Source: Serpula lacrymans var. lacrymans S7.9 (lineage: Eukaryota; Basidiomycota; Agaricomycetes; Boletales; Serpulaceae). Taken from it: a stretch of 64,000 bases of DNA. The notes under the pieces were generated by a model. It saw nothing but the letters and a program-made list of their open reading frames with translations. It made no database searches and was not told where the DNA came from. Below are positions 1 to 13,200 of this stretch, piece after piece (within the stretch, counting starts at the first letter, position 1; each line of letters begins with the position of its first letter). Location: NCBI RefSeq assembly GCF_000218685.1, contig NW_006763309.1, forward strand, positions 442,060 through 506,059, in the 5' to 3' direction. The translations under genes were made by a program, and so were the position numbers.

Positions 1-155
1 TGCACTGTGGCGACTATATAGCTCTCTGTAAGTAATCCACCGTGGTTATGTTCTTTTGTATACATGAAGACTTGTTTCTTAGGCTCTGATTCCTTCACCA
101 TCACAACTCGGAGATTGCAGATCATCTCTAATCAAATCATAATCAGGTTTTGATA

Positions 156-1606
156 ATGGCGCCTCTTCGACTACGGCATCCTGAGGGTGTATCTACTATT
201 CAGCTTGATCTGAGCACTTCAACCGTGGAAGGACTGCAGGAGGAGATATACAAACTGTCTGGAATACCTCATTATCAGCAAGAGAGTATGTCTTATCATC
301 TGACAAGTCGCTCCGATGAGTTGGAAACGTCTAACCTACACTATCCCTAGTCAAATCGGGATATCCACCACGAGCTCATGTTATCGTCCCCGAACTTCCT
401 CTTTCAAGCCTGGGATTGAAAGCAGGAGATCAAGTCATTGTTAGTAGGAAGGCAGGCTTTACCGTTCAATCTTCCGCAACGACAACCGGCAGGTCCGATG
501 CTATATCCTCTGGCTCAAAGCTGGTTTCGGGTATCTCACCAAGGCCAGAAACGGTCTCTCAGCAGCCACAGATATCTTCGAAAGCGACCGGTCCCGACTC
601 TGTCGCCACTGATGGCGGTTTCCTGATTCATAGAGTGCGCATATAATCCAATCTCGATTATTCTCTAGGGATTATAACGCACATCTTTAGGTCGTACCAG
701 ATGACAATTCATGTCTTTTCTCATCGGTCGCCATTGTGTTCGAGCAAGACATCGCTAAAGCCACCCACGTCCGCAAAAGTAAGGATATGTAGACAATACC
801 CGTCGAGTGGAAGTTAAACTGTGCATTGCGTATCCGTAGTTGTCGCCGATGGCATACGAAGTGATATGGAAACATACAGCGAAGCTATTCTGGGGTATGC
901 AAAATTTGCATATATCCAAGTAACTGGATAATGCTCGCATAGTCCTGACTTTCCTTTGACATATCTGATAGCTGTCCTCGCGACCAATATATCGCAACCA
1001 TCCTTAAACCATCCACCTGGGGCGGCGCCATCGAATTGTCGGTCCTTGCCAAACATTATGCCACGGAAATAGCTTCTGTCGACGTGGAAACTGGTCGGAT
1101 TGATCGATTCGAGCCTCCCACAGACATGCAATCAGGAAATCGGTCAGTAATTGTCCAGAAACCGGGACTTATGTACTCATGCATCATGTACAGTTGTATC
1201 CTGGTGTATTCCGGCATCCACTACGATGCTGCATCTTTGTCGCCTATGGAAGATGCACCACCAGAATGGCATCAGACGGTATTCCCTATTGTATGCGTAG
1301 AGACCTTTCACACACATTTCCTGTGCACTAAACAAAAATCATATAGGTTGCTGCAGATGCCCAAGATCCAATTCTAGGAGCTGCGAAGAAGCTTGTAGAT
1401 ATCCTACGTTCCAAGAGGGCATTCACGAACACTTCTACCTTTGATCTCAAATGCCAGGTATCTTTTCTCAGCATCATGTTGATATGTTCGCCGTGCTAAC
1501 AAACTCCTGACCATGTAATCAGGATTGTGGTCAAGGCCTGAAAGGAGAGAAAGGTGCAAGAGAACACGCACAGCAAACAGGGCATGTCAGATTTGGAGAG
1601 TATTAG
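156..1606 (+). CDS. OTU1: OTU1-type ubiquitin thioesterase (Cdc48/p97-associated deubiquitinase)
   Basis: A cysteine protease of the OTU family that trims ubiquitin chains, in yeast and animals in partnership with the Cdc48/p97 segregase. The spliced protein has three parts in the usual order. The first is an N-terminal UBX-like fold (MAPLRLRHPEGV through GLKAGDQVIV). The second is the OTU core, with the Cys-box VVPDDNSCLF, the central STWGGAIELSVLAKHY and the catalytic-His segment VYSGIHYDA. The third is a C-terminal C2H2 finger (CQDCGQG...REHAQQTGH). At least six short introns are needed to join these blocks. The ATG at 156 is chosen because it opens the UBX-like domain; an upstream TTG in frame is not a credible start. 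The stop TAG directly follows the zinc-finger segment. The family assignment is firm; substrates are inferred from orthologues. Confidence 0.93.
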
Positions 1607-1818
1607 CTACGCAAGCAGCGGGAATGAATTGTATAAACACCCCAAGTCACAACATGTGTATAATATGCAGAATTCACTCATCGCTAAGTACTTTATGTGG
1701 GTGATGATTACACACATGCTATGTTTGTATTTATTGAACGTTAAGTATGTATATAAATTCTTAGAGTACTGTATGCCATGTACTCACTAGTATTTTGCGG
1801 GAGGCAATACAGAATGCG

Positions 1819-3173
1819 CTAACTTGAAGGCACAAGCACAGCTGAACTCGCGAGCTCCATAACTACTGGAACATGGTCAGAGGCGCCGTATATTTCGCTG
1901 CGGATCTCGCACATCTTGACGTGTTCGGTAAGACGCTGACTGAGCACAACTGTTATGTTTGGACAGAGTAAAATAGTTAGCGTATACTGCACATCTAATA
2001 CTGCACATCTAAGTTTGAGCGACCTACATGTATCAAGTCTCCAGCCAATTCCTTTGGTCCTGCAATTAAAGCGGTATGAAAAGTAGGTATAATGACGATC
2101 CTCCGGGTGATTGTGCCTCCAAACATCGACGAATTTCCCAGCGTCCACAGCAGATTCAGGAGGGTTAAGAATTCGTGCAAAAGCTTCAGTTTCATCCTTG
2201 GTGTAACCGGGCGTTTTATTCCAATTCGACTTTGCATTTGCCAGATCTACCTAGGTATTAGCAGCGAGAGCGATGTTATAGCAAGGACTTACCTATTGCT
2301 GTTGGTGCCACATTTAAGTCACCCATCCATATTACGGGTTTCTTCTTGTCCAAATCGCGAATATAAACTTCGAAATGATGGTTCCACACATTCTTTGCAT
2401 CCAATGTCTTTGACAAGTAGTTGAATCGCGTTTAGGCTCTTGCTAAGAAGAAAATACACTTACCTTTAGACCTTGCCCAGCATTTACCACATAAGTGGCA
2501 ATTAAGTAACAACCCTCGAATTCAAGGGTTATAATCCGGCCCTTTACCTGATCTGGATCTGGATGCCCAGGAAGAGTCATATCTACTGACAATGGTTTAT
2601 GTTTCGAGAGGATCGCAGTCCCAGCTACATATTCGTTTAGTCACTGAGAATAGGTGGTACATGTATGAATGAGAGCTGACAATATGTTTTCTTTGCAGAT
2701 ATTGACCAGGTTTGAAAAGGAAACCGTGCTTTCAATGATGGATCCACCGGGATATCATTCACCTTAACAAGATATAAACATTTCAGATTGTGGTGCACGA
2801 TATAGGTCACAACCTTTGTCTCCGTTAGGACAAGGATGTCAGGATCTTCAGCCTCAATGTAATATCGAAACCCCTTTCATGGCGAATTCGTATGAACTTT
2901 GATACCAGTCATAATCCACATACTAACCTTTTTCTGACTTGCTGCTAGTCCACAGATATTCCATGTTGCAAGCTTCAAATGTCCTTCTGAGGAGGGAGGA
3001 AATGTGATAGTCACTGGTAGCACTTTATTGGTTGGTTGACCATTGGGGGCTATTGACGTTTCTTTTGAGGGTTCAGGCTCATCTTTTTTCGTCTTCTTTG
3101 AAGAGCGCGTTTGTGATGTCTCTTCGTCATCAGACAAAGGCGCTTTGCGTTTTGCTTTTCCTTTGGGGGGCAT
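1819..3173 (-). CDS. Apurinic/apyrimidinic endonuclease, exonuclease III (APE1) family
   Basis: Base-excision-repair nuclease that nicks DNA 5' of abasic sites. The protein opens with a Lys/Glu-rich basic tail ([12 protein letters not shown]), likely nuclear targeting. The EEP nuclease domain follows: [13 protein letters not shown], then the metal-binding [21 protein letters not shown], the active-site strand WMGDLNVAP (Asp and Asn) and the C-terminal [12 protein letters not shown] with the catalytic Asp-His pair. About six short introns interrupt it. There is no C-terminal GRF zinc finger, so it resembles human APEX1 and bacterial ExoIII more than the longer Apn2 type. It is divergent from the DUF7918 gene and converges on OTU1. 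OGG1, the glycosylase that creates its substrates, is about 52 kb away in the same window. Confidence 0.93.
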
Positions 3174-3646
3174 GATGGGTGAAAGGCAAAGAAATGTGGA
3201 CCGTAACGGAGTTCTGGGTGTTGCTCGGCTCTAAAATGAGCAAAGTAAGTCACGTGGAATTCACATGATCGTGTCAATGCACGTGAGTTTTCAACTTGCT
3301 GTCAAGTTTTATAGTGTCCTACACTTACATCGTCTGGAGACTGGATCGCCTTGTTCGTCAAGCTAGAACTTGACTATGTGTTATTAGTTTTCTATCCTCT
3401 ATCCTCAGCCTTGCAATTCATCTTCCAGTGCAGTTGAAGGGAGCTTATTTTTGGCGAGTTTTGTCACCCAGGAGTTAACCGAAAGTGCTAGTGCTCCGAG
3501 TCCGATCTGCCGTTTGTACGGTCGCATACTTCCAGTTAGTGTTTTCTTTGAGCCACATCCTTAAACCATATAAACTGAAGATTTACTTAAACGTGGCTTC
3601 AGGTGTACACTGTTTCTGTTCTACATCTCCTCTTAACGTCAATCGA
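3174..3646. promoter_or_regulatory. Divergent intergenic region between AP endonuclease and DUF7918 gene
   Basis: A 473-bp gap between two start codons on opposite strands, so it must hold both promoters. Two CACGTG boxes are present at 3251-3256 and 3280-3285. They could bind a bHLH factor, but hexamers of this kind occur by chance at about this density. No open reading frame here looks coding. Confidence 0.45.
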
Positions 3647-4844
3647 ATGCTCACACATCGCGGTTACTCTGCCTGGATTGTATCCGAAGGCACATCTATA
3701 GAAGAACATTTGGTTGCTGTCGACTCGAAAGCCCATCGAGTATCTTGCTGGATACCTTGTGAACCAGGAAAGGTAGACCTTAATTATTGACGCTATTGGC
3801 ATCAGGGCTTACCAAACCACCCCAAGACCTTTGCGGTTCACTGGAGTGATGAAGGGTCCAAAGTCACATCTTGCGCTTTCATAATTCTCGATGGCTTCAC
3901 AGTTCCGGGGCGGTTTTTGTTCGGAGAGGGTAGTGCATCGAGGGAAGGTATCAGGACGGGTGATCTAACCGAGAGACCATTTGTGTTTGCAAGACATGAC
4001 AATAGTGGTGAGTATGTTCCACTTTTCGGAGAAGCACCACTCAGCTCTCTATGAAGAAACCGGCAGGCCCGAAGAGGCCAACAGAGATGTCGGTATGATT
4101 GTTCTCAAGGTCAAACGGGTTCATCTCTGTGGAAATCGCCCTGCGAACAAAGCGTTGAGTATCCCAGACTCCAACCAAAGTCGAAACCAAATTGGAGGAG
4201 TTTGCGTTAGGTGCCACAATCCAAGCTTCGCAGGTAAACTGTACTTACACTGCACGGTTGATTGAAGGTACGGTGATGAGAGAAAGACGTTCGAGCAACA
4301 TCCCACGACCTGGCAAGTCAAGCCTTATGACGAAGACAACAATCGTTCCTACGTTACTTTCGTTTTCCGATACAGACCACGAGGTATGCCGACCATTTTA
4401 GCCAGATTTTATGGTACTCACGGTATATCTCAGAATTTCTCCAAGCGCAAGGTATAATGCCCGACGAGAAAGAGTCGAAGTCCGCACAGAAAGCTATCGC
4501 ACCAAAACGACGAGTTGTGCCTGCTGCAGCAACGCTGACACCTAGTCCAAGTCCTAGCCCAATTATGAAAAAAATGGAAGCCAAGCTTGATCGCATGGTG
4601 AGTTCCTCTGAAGATGTGAAGGTGAGACACCCCAAACGATTTACGCACGTAGAGCCCCTCGTTGCGACAAGCATTTTACCCTAGCCCGACCCGCCCGCGA
4701 ACAACTCATCCCAACAACTATCGAACGGTCAGCACAAGAAGTACTGATAGTAGCGATCGGTACCCTGGGGAAGGCTTGATCTTGTTCGATGACTCGTCTC
4801 CTCCCAAGGAAGCGGACACACCGCAAAGAGAGTCTACGACTTAG
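3647..4844 (+). CDS. DUF7918-family protein, function unknown
   Basis: Matches the pattern of a fungal family (DUF7918) expanded in mushroom-forming basidiomycetes. Recognisable parts are MLTHRGYSAWIV at the start, LVAVDSKAHRVSCWIP, TFAVHWSD, DGFTVPGRFLFGEG, SREGIRTGDLTERPFVF and, later, SYVTFVFRYRPR followed by FLQAQGIMPDE. The C-terminal third is Lys/Ser/Pro-rich and likely disordered. A phase-0 intron at 4598-4652 joins the KLDRM exon to the last exon, which ends in Asp/Glu-rich sequence and a TAG. No catalytic motif is evident and the family has no established role. The start at 3647 opens the conserved N-terminal block. Introns around 3775 and 4010 are less certain than the last one. Confidence 0.8.
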
Positions 4845-5302
4845 AATAGCGTTGAAGGGATATCGAAGAAGATGAAAGTGGAGCACCAAGAGAGAGGAGT
4901 TTTGAGATGGAAGGCGAGTTGAGTCTAATGTTTTCGGTTATATTTGAGGATTTGTTATCTCTGCTATTGCTTGCTCTTATTCCGCAATCGTGTTATCGCA
5001 TTATCGTTGTGTCAATAAATTTGCTGTCCTTGTACTGTTTTCTTAAAGATATCAGAGCGATTCTGAGCGAACCATGTTTGATTTTGTCAAAGCAAAGCTG
5101 GAGGCGTGGGGAACGCCATTGCATTGTTCTGGAGAACAATGATCTTTAAATGTGTTACGTAAGGGGCTCAGCGGCTATTGCATCGCTGACTTCAACAGCC
5201 ATTCCGAGTCCCTTCAAGCAAGTTGCCATACGTTCAGGCTATTTCTAAGCTTTTCTCGCCCATCCTTATCTATCACGTTTACGCCTTTACCAAGCACTCG
5301 AC
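4845..5302. other. Intergenic region, no gene seen
   Basis: This gap holds the 3' flank of the DUF7918 gene and the promoter of the USP48-like gene, both on the plus strand. It is T-rich in its first half. I see no coding pattern, tRNA or long repeat. Confidence 0.5.
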
Positions 5303-8300
5303 ATGGCTCCAAAACGGAGGCGACGACCCTCACCATCTTCAAAAGGTTTGGCTGCGGGCGAACGTCTCAAGCGAAGCAAGCTTGTTGGGAACGAGTCTTC
5401 TGCATGGGGCTGGGTGGGCACAGAAGTTTCAGACCCTTCCCACATCACCATGGAGCACCGTTTGATGACATGCGGTCTTTCGAGAAGAAACAAGAATCCA
5501 TGCTGTCCTAATAAATTCGCACCTGATCAGAGAGACCGTTCCAAAGGTCCCAAGCACCCCAAACACGAGGAACAAGTTCATGGAGAGCCAGAAGATGTGA
5601 TCGTCGTTTCTGATGAAGAAGTTGCGGAATGCAGTAGCAGAGCTTGCAAAAGCAACCCGAATTGTTTGAATTACCTCGGTCAAGAAAAATGGGAAGATGA
5701 AGGTAGAGTTCATAATATATGGGTCAACAAATGCGCGCTAAAATATAAATATACTTTTCTTTTCTAGAAAAGGCCAGACGATCTTTCTTGCTGCTCTCCG
5801 ACCTCGGAGAAAACCCAGCTTATGATGCCCGAGATTCGAATCTTCCTGTAGGATTGAAGGCAGGTGCCCTGGTTCCCTCGCCAACAGCTTTCTGACCTTT
5901 CGGCAGAACTTAGGAGCCACATGTTATGCAAACGCTTTCTTGCAAGTGAGTCCAATCTTTATCATTCACTCACTTTGAATCACCAACCATTCTAATCTAG
6001 GTATGGTTTCGGGACCTTGCCTTTCGCAGCGGGGTCTATCAATGTCAACCTTCACAAGACACTGAACATGAATATGAGGTGCGTCGATGACGGTGCTTCT
6101 TACTATGATGCGCTGATTATGTGTCGTCGTTATTTTCCAATAGGATTCACCGATCTTTCAATTGCAAGTAACTTTTACCGCTTTACAGGAGAGTAAGCAG
6201 AGAGTTTTCAACCCTAGCAAGTTGGTTGAAAGTCTGAGGCTGTCTACCTCCGAGCAGCAAGATGCTCAAGAGTCAGTTGCCCCATCTTTCTTTCAAAGCC
6301 GTATTATCTCACTTGACGTTAGGTTTTCAAAGCTGTTTATGTCACATCTTGACTTTGAATTCCAAAAACAGCTTACGCCGTCGCTAAGGTCGCTCGTTTC
6401 AGATCAGGTAATCGTTGTAGCATCTTTGATAAAGTATTTATGACGAGCTTCAGACAGTTTCAAGGTCAACAAGTGTACGGGACCATTTGTGATAAGTGTC
6501 ACAAAGGATCTGAGCATGTGACAGATTTCTTGGAAATCGAGATAAACTTCCAAGTGATAGCCATTCAATTACATGCATGTCATCCCGCTCATCGTTCATG
6601 CACAGAACAACTCGAAGCTCGAAGGATGCATAGCGGGCCTTCTCCAACCAGAGAAGTTAACCGGTGATAACAAGTTCGAATTTTTATCGCGGTAGTTTCA
6701 TTGAATTAAACTACTTTCGTGTCACAGATACCTTTGTTCAAATTGCACAAGTCTTCAAGATGCAGCTCGATATACCGAGTTACGACGGCTACCCCCTGTT
6801 TTACACTTTTCCCTGTTGCGTTTTGTGTACGACATTTCCTACATGGAGCGTAAAAAGTCGAAGCACAGTATATTGTTCCCCGCTTCCTTGAACATGGCTC
6901 AATTTGTAGGCCCTGCTGCAAAGAGGAAGGCTTCAGAAAGTACTAGCGATGACAGCCAAGATATCTACGATTTACGAGGGGTGTTACTTCATAAAGGTGC
7001 CAGTGCTTATCATGGGCATTACGAAGCACAAGTTTTCGACGTCACGTAAGTGTTTCGGCCCCCTGAAGATCATACAGACAGTTATACTCAACAAAATGAT
7101 AACGCAAAGGACACAAACGTGGTACCAATTCGATGACGAAACTGTGACTAAGCTTGAGTCACTAGGGGACCGTGGGCTGATTGTCAATGGACAAGGCAGA
7201 ATGTCGAGACTCTATCTTCGTGATTGTGTATATTCTAACAAGAGTTTCAGTGAGGACCTTAGCAAAGCGCGTATGTCAAAGACTAATGCGAAGAAAAGAA
7301 AAGTAGTCGATGGCACTGACGACGAGTTCAATGAGTGGGTCGTATTCGTACGGCTGCATAATTTTTGTATTTATCGTGGCTTATTTTAGGGTCCCAACTG
7401 CGGTCAATGGCGCCAGGCCTAAAGACGTAAAGAACTGGTAACTTTCATGTAACCTTATAACGAGGCAAGGTTTGACGCTATAGCTTCCAGTGACATTTTC
7501 TCTTCAAAGGATGCGTACATGTTGATATATGCTCGAAGAGGTGTAGTTGCATCTGGTCATGTCTCCGATATGGATGCACCATCGTCGACCACAGAATCAG
7601 ATCAGGATAGCTTTAATTTGACACCTCCATCCCGAGCTCTGGATGTCGTCAACACTCTAAATGCCGAGCATGATGAAGCATGCAAAGTCTTCGCTACAAA
7701 GTAAGAATTTTCCTCAAGCAGTCAACTGTAACTTAACTTAAGTGCCAGAGAGGATAACCTAAAACTCGATTTTGCCAAGGTTCGAGACTTTAGAAGAGAC
7801 ATTTATTCGTCTTGGAATATTGATACATATGACGAAGTACTTGTATCGCTATGCTACTGGGACATGTCTGACAATCTTTCTAGAATTCCATCGTTGTTTG
7901 TCGTCAAGTTCTGGAAACTTGGCTAACAAAGCCTATAACCAAACAGAAGGAGGCATCACCACAGTCACTACTCGACAATGATGGCGTCATCTTAGTCGAT
8001 ACGCCTATAGATATACTTTGTAAACATGATGCTCTTGATCCTCAAAAATCCCACCGAATGAAACGCATGAACGTTGTTTGTACCTTTTCTTTTTGTACAT
8101 GCACACAATTCTCACATTTATGCTAGGCGGCATTTCAACAAATAGAAGCTACTGCCGAGCCAACTCGTCTATCTGCCCGACATCCTAAAGATATTTGCGA
8201 AATATGTGTTCGGGAAATTTTCATAGGTATTCTAGGATTGCTATTTCACTAACTGTCATTGCTCAAGTCATTCCTCAGAGAAACTGTATCAAATTGAACA

Positions 8301-9968
8301 CCCTCAAGCCGTTGCACAATTCGACGAAGTGTGTGATAATGAACTTGATCAGATTTCTTATTGGATATCGAAGAACTGGCTGAAAGGTAATTTCATCTCA
8401 TTGATCTTTGTCCATATAAACTTATCCGTTGCTGCGCTTAAGATTGGCGGTTGTCGAAGCCCAAGATGCATACTTCCCTTCGGGGTGATGTGGCACCCAA
8501 TGCACCCGAGTTCATTGCTCACGTAACATGCGAGCATGGAGGTTTGTCATTGAATGTAACCGCCCGTCGCCGTATTTCGGCTCAGGCAAGTGCTATCATA
8601 ACAAGTAATAAGAATGTAAGAATGACCAATGTTGCAGGCTTGCGAGATACTACAGAACTTGTTTCCTCAATGGCAACCTGTGGCGACTACTGAACAACTA
8701 TGTTCTGTTTGTGAATCTTCAATACAAATGTCAAAAGAAGATAAACGAGAAATTCGCAAACGGGTAGAGAATGAAAAGGTTTGCATTTTGAATCCTATCG
8801 ATAGAACAATGCTCATTCTTATGTCATTAGGCTAGACTAAGACACATGCACGACAATGCTCTTACAGGCAACACTCTTCTTTTAGAGAATGTTCCTTGTG
8901 CAATTGTCCCCGCACAATTCATTCGACTATGGAGGCAGTGGCTAAACAAGCCCACTGATGTTGTACGACCTAAGACTGTTGACAATTCTCAGTTTCTGTG
9001 TGTCCATAGCAAACTTGTCTTTGATCCGAACTGCCCAAGTGATCTAGACAACTGCATCGCTGTAGTCCAACGTAGCGAATGGAATATCTTGGAGGAACTG
9101 TATGTCCTTCATATTCTACGAGCTAATCAATAACTTAAGGTCTTTAAAGATACACTTGCGGGCCTACTATCATACTGGAAAAGCGAATCGTGGAAGGTCC
9201 ACATAACAATGCCGAAGTTAGATTTTTCCATGATGTCCCAGTCTGTGATGAATGTCGTTTGAAAAGGTTCGTACATTCAAGAGTCTATAACAACGCTCTT
9301 CCTCATCATTTCCCAGACAATTGGACTACGAAGCGACAGAGCTCACTGTTCGAGTATTGGGTCCTGGAGACTCTGCCTCGAAAATAGGCAAGCAGGTAGA
9401 TCAGCTCGATTCTGAAGAACAAATGGCCTCAAAGGGCCCTCGCAAGCTCAGCGGGGTAAGGCAATCCAAACGTATCCGACAAACTAAAGACCGCGGCGAG
9501 ACGAGGAGACTTACAATATACAAGTCGACCACCGTGAAAGAGATCAAAATTATGGTGAGTACAGGTTCGCACCAACGAACTCGACACTGATGGAATTTTC
9601 TGTAGTTATATGAACAGCTGAAGATCCCCACAATTTATCAGCGGCTTTTTTATCGAGGTCAAGAACTGCAGGATAACCTAGCTACAGTCCAATCACTTGG
9701 CATTCTCATCAATGATATATTAGATCTGCAAGAGGAACTTGAAGACGATAATAACCTAAACGTCTCCAACGGCGAGGCCAAAAGAGGTTTCGCGGAAGAG
9801 AAAGGGTTTGGCGGTACGCTACTGTCTGGTCTGCCTACAGACAGGTCTAGCAGTTCGGAGCGAGAACAAACGCCTTTAGTTACTGATGTCAAGTCATGCC
9901 CTTCTTGCACATTTTGCAATGATCCAGACGCTGTCGTTTGCGAAATATGTGCGGAAGCTTTTACTTAG
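5303..9968 (+). CDS. USP48: Ubiquitin carboxyl-terminal hydrolase, USP48-like
   Basis: A large (roughly 1,200 aa) USP-family cysteine protease. The N-terminus is basic (MAPKRRRRPSPSS) and probably nuclear. The Cys-box NLGATCYANAFLQ, the QQDAQEFSKLF element, zinc-finger-like CDKCHKGSEH, the His-box ASAYHGHYEAQVFD and TWYQFDDETV define the USP core. After it come a long middle part (CEHGGLSLN..., CVHSKLVFDP) resembling the DUSP region of USP48, a C-terminal ubiquitin-like fold (RRLTIYKSTTVKEIKI...LFYRGQELQDN) and a final Cys4 finger (CPSCTFCND...CEIC). This order matches animal and fungal USP48. The intron just before the Cys-box (5860-5906) begins with GC, not GT. Many other short introns are present and some boundaries are uncertain. 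Confidence 0.9.
5860..5906 (+). other. Probable GC-AG intron in the USP48-like gene
   Basis: The exon ends ...GGATTGAAG and the next begins AACTTAGGAGCC, giving the conserved GLK-NLGATCYAN in frame (phase 0). The intervening 47 nt start with GCAGGT and end CGGCAG, with a TCTGACC branch-like site. The GT two bases downstream would shift the frame and destroy the active-site Cys-box. Confidence 0.75.
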
Positions 9969-10212
9969 AATATCTTAATTATTTTTTATGAATGAGAGTT
10001 TTATTGGTGATACATATAATGCTTAATCAAACACTTATTACAGGTGAAGAACCGCAAAGGTTAACGTGATGATTCTCTAAGACGCGATGAGATAGTGTGA
10101 CAACGTGCAAAAAAAAGTAAATAAGCGAAGCAATGAAACCAAATAACACGCCAAAAGTCCCGATATTATACTACCGTCGATATTCCAAGAAGCGCTACGA
10201 AAAAAGAAGACC

Positions 10213-13200
10213 TTAAATATGAGACGCATATTCCGATATACCAGCGGAAGGCACTGAAGGAGGAAAAGTTACAGCCGCAGTAGATGGACCCATGGAAAAT
10301 GGTGGTAAATTGCCAGTAGAATGAGATCGAACAGAGTCTAACATAGGCATGCCAAGCTGAGAGGGATCAAGTGTGCCTGGAGGTGGGGAAACCGATGCTC
10401 GAGTTTGTTGCTGCAAAAGAGAACTGGCAGTCATGAGAACATCCACTTCACTAGACAGCGGCCCCGTTATTTCAACGGCTTGTGCAACCGCTGTCTGTGT
10501 TGCAACAGAAACTTCGTTCACCGTAACCTGAGTGGAATTTGTCGAGGGAGAAATGCCAACAGACATTTGTATAGCAGCTGCGGCAGACCGATCTGCTGCT
10601 ACTTGACGAGCGGCTTGAAAGACGACCTGTTGAGCAGCTGCGGCCAGTACGTTGGAGTTTTGGGCGGAACCTTCTGAGCGTTGGCCAGTCACTTCTTGGT
10701 CAAATGCCTGCGCTGTAACAGTGAGAACGTGCTGTTGTTTGGCAAGCGCCTGTAATTCAGGGCCAGGTTCACTTGGCGTCCGAGACGCAACCACTTGAGA
10801 TTGCGCCTCTTGAGCTACACGCTGAGCAGCTGTAGCCAATACCTGTATAACCTGGGCATCTTGAGCAGCAATAGGAGACAAAAGATTGCCGCCATTCTGC
10901 GTCCGTAATGATCTGTGGTAGAATATAAGCGCTGTGAGCATATTTTCTTCTCCTTATTTCGCACCTTGGGGACGTTGATTGGGGCACTACAGAATCACTT
11001 GCAACCCGACGAGGTCTTGGAATATCACTAGTTAATGAACCTCGTCGTGATGCAGAAAACGAAGTATCAAGCGTAGACATAGGAGCGATATTAAGATGCA
11101 AACACTGAGAGAGGAGCTCCTCTTGTCCATCCTGCACAAACTAAAAGAATGTCATCTTGATATGGTCAATCAAACTCAGGCAACAAAACCCACCCTAGCT
11201 TCGACGAAAATATCACAATTCTCAGCGTCAGGGGTTGGCGTTCCACATAATACATCATCTTCCCATGAGAGCCATGAAGGAAGTGACGGTGAGCTGTACG
11301 TAACGGGAAGGTTTGCCCTGGATGCTTGAGGATCCCAAATGCGCGGGGTCCACGACCAACGTAGGCCCACATAAGCCACGCCAGGTGGTGATCCTGCAAG
11401 CCTACGATGGAATGGGCGGAAGGTCCACCCACCATCGGGATGTTTTTTTGCGTCTATGTTCCATATATGGTTCCCCTTTGACTTGGCTTTTTTCCCATCT
11501 TCATTGAAGCGTGAGATGTATGGTTGACTCCACAAGTAATTACGGATCTGGATATAAATGACTACGGATTAGTTCCGGAATGCAATAACATGAAGGTGAG
11601 ATTTGCCTTTTTCATGGGAATCTTTTCTTCAGGATAACCTTGCATAGCCAACTAAGTGGGCACTTTAATATGGTTTCATAGAGGGACAACGTAGTGCACT
11701 TACTTCTTCCAAAAAAGCGTTTGTGAAGGCTTGTATCCTGAACTTGAACGGCCTGAAATCGGGTGATTCGTCCAGACGTTGCATTTTTTTGGCCATCAGG
11801 GTCTGATGTATAGGTTCACCTTTAGCATCAGTGGCATCCACTACGGTATAGACTTGTCAGATCTGCAAAGGACTGGGCAAATAACTAGGTGCCTTACAGT
11901 TGGAGCATATCTTATTCAAAAAATCAAAAAAGATACGATCCACTTCTGTTCTATACTCCTGTGGTACTTCGTTGCCGTGGTTTGACGCAGAACCAGAGAC
12001 ATTTTCTGCAGAGTTGTGTGATGCAAGTGTATGCATATTCCCAACATGACTAGCTGTTGGGTGCGACATAAAGGAATTGTTGCTATGCGTACCATTTCTA
12101 GGTCCATGACCTGACGATGATTCAGGTGTTTGCGCCTGTGATTGGTCTCCACCTCCATCCGACTCATGTTCATTATCATAATCGCCATCCTGTGATGAAG
12201 ACGGGCTGTGCGGTGCCGAGTACGAAGGGGGCATAGGACGTGACTGCAAGAAATCCAATGTCCCGGATACGGAGGTAACGTCAGGGAACCCGAAGGCAAA
12301 TGGGTTCGTACTACCGTTTGTAAACGAGCTGGAACGTGAGACACGGCCGAGTGGTGGACTAATCGCCGCACCAGCGCTTGGTCGTGACTGTGAGGATGGA
12401 GGTGAGCCATACGTTCCTGAGGCAGTGAACGGCAATGATCCTGGCGCGGAGTTGCCCATACTATGAAGGTTTATATTGGCACCGAGTGCACTCCCAGAGA
12501 GCGTGTGTTGATGATGGGGCCGATGAGGTAAAGTTGTCGGCCCATCTGACCATGAGGAACGCACAATAGGGGGAGGTGGATGAAATGGACCAAGGTGATT
12601 GATAGGTGTCGATAGATTAGGCGAAGTCGAATTAAAGTCGGGCGGCGAAGGTGCTGAAGACCCGATTGGGTGAGCAAATGTTAAGTTCGGGTGAGATGCG
12701 GCAGGTAGCGGTTGAGATAACATATTGAATGCTCCTAAACCAGCAGAGCTTGTAGGACGTGATGATGGTTCAGACGGAGGGTTAGATGGTGCGAAAGTGG
12801 GGATAGAGCGTGTGTCAACTGCCGTTGGTACTGCGACGGAAAGAGCGGATGGAAATGACTGGTGACTTGATATGGAAGGAGGAATGTTAGGTAAAGAAAC
12901 ATGGAGGGGTGTATCTTCGGATGGTTCAAGTTTCAGAGCTTTGATGACTCGGTCGCCAACTAAGGATGAAGCGCAGCGTTTCCGCGACATATCTGTGGGA
13001 TCTAGGTTGGATTGAATATCCATAGCCGTTGTCTCTGTACCAGGATTTGGGTATTGCAGAGAGAATGAGTGATGCTCTTGTACAGCACTAACGGAGCCTG
13101 AAAGAGTAGGAGGTGAGATACTAGCATTCGAACTAACCCCTGAGTAACGACGAGAAGGTTTCCTCTGTAAGGAGGAGGGGGGGTCTGTTATCTGCGTCGC

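Noticed and set aside
1554..1790. Open frame over the 3' end of OTU1
   Set aside because: It is in another frame and overlaps the zinc-finger exon of OTU1; it is a shadow.
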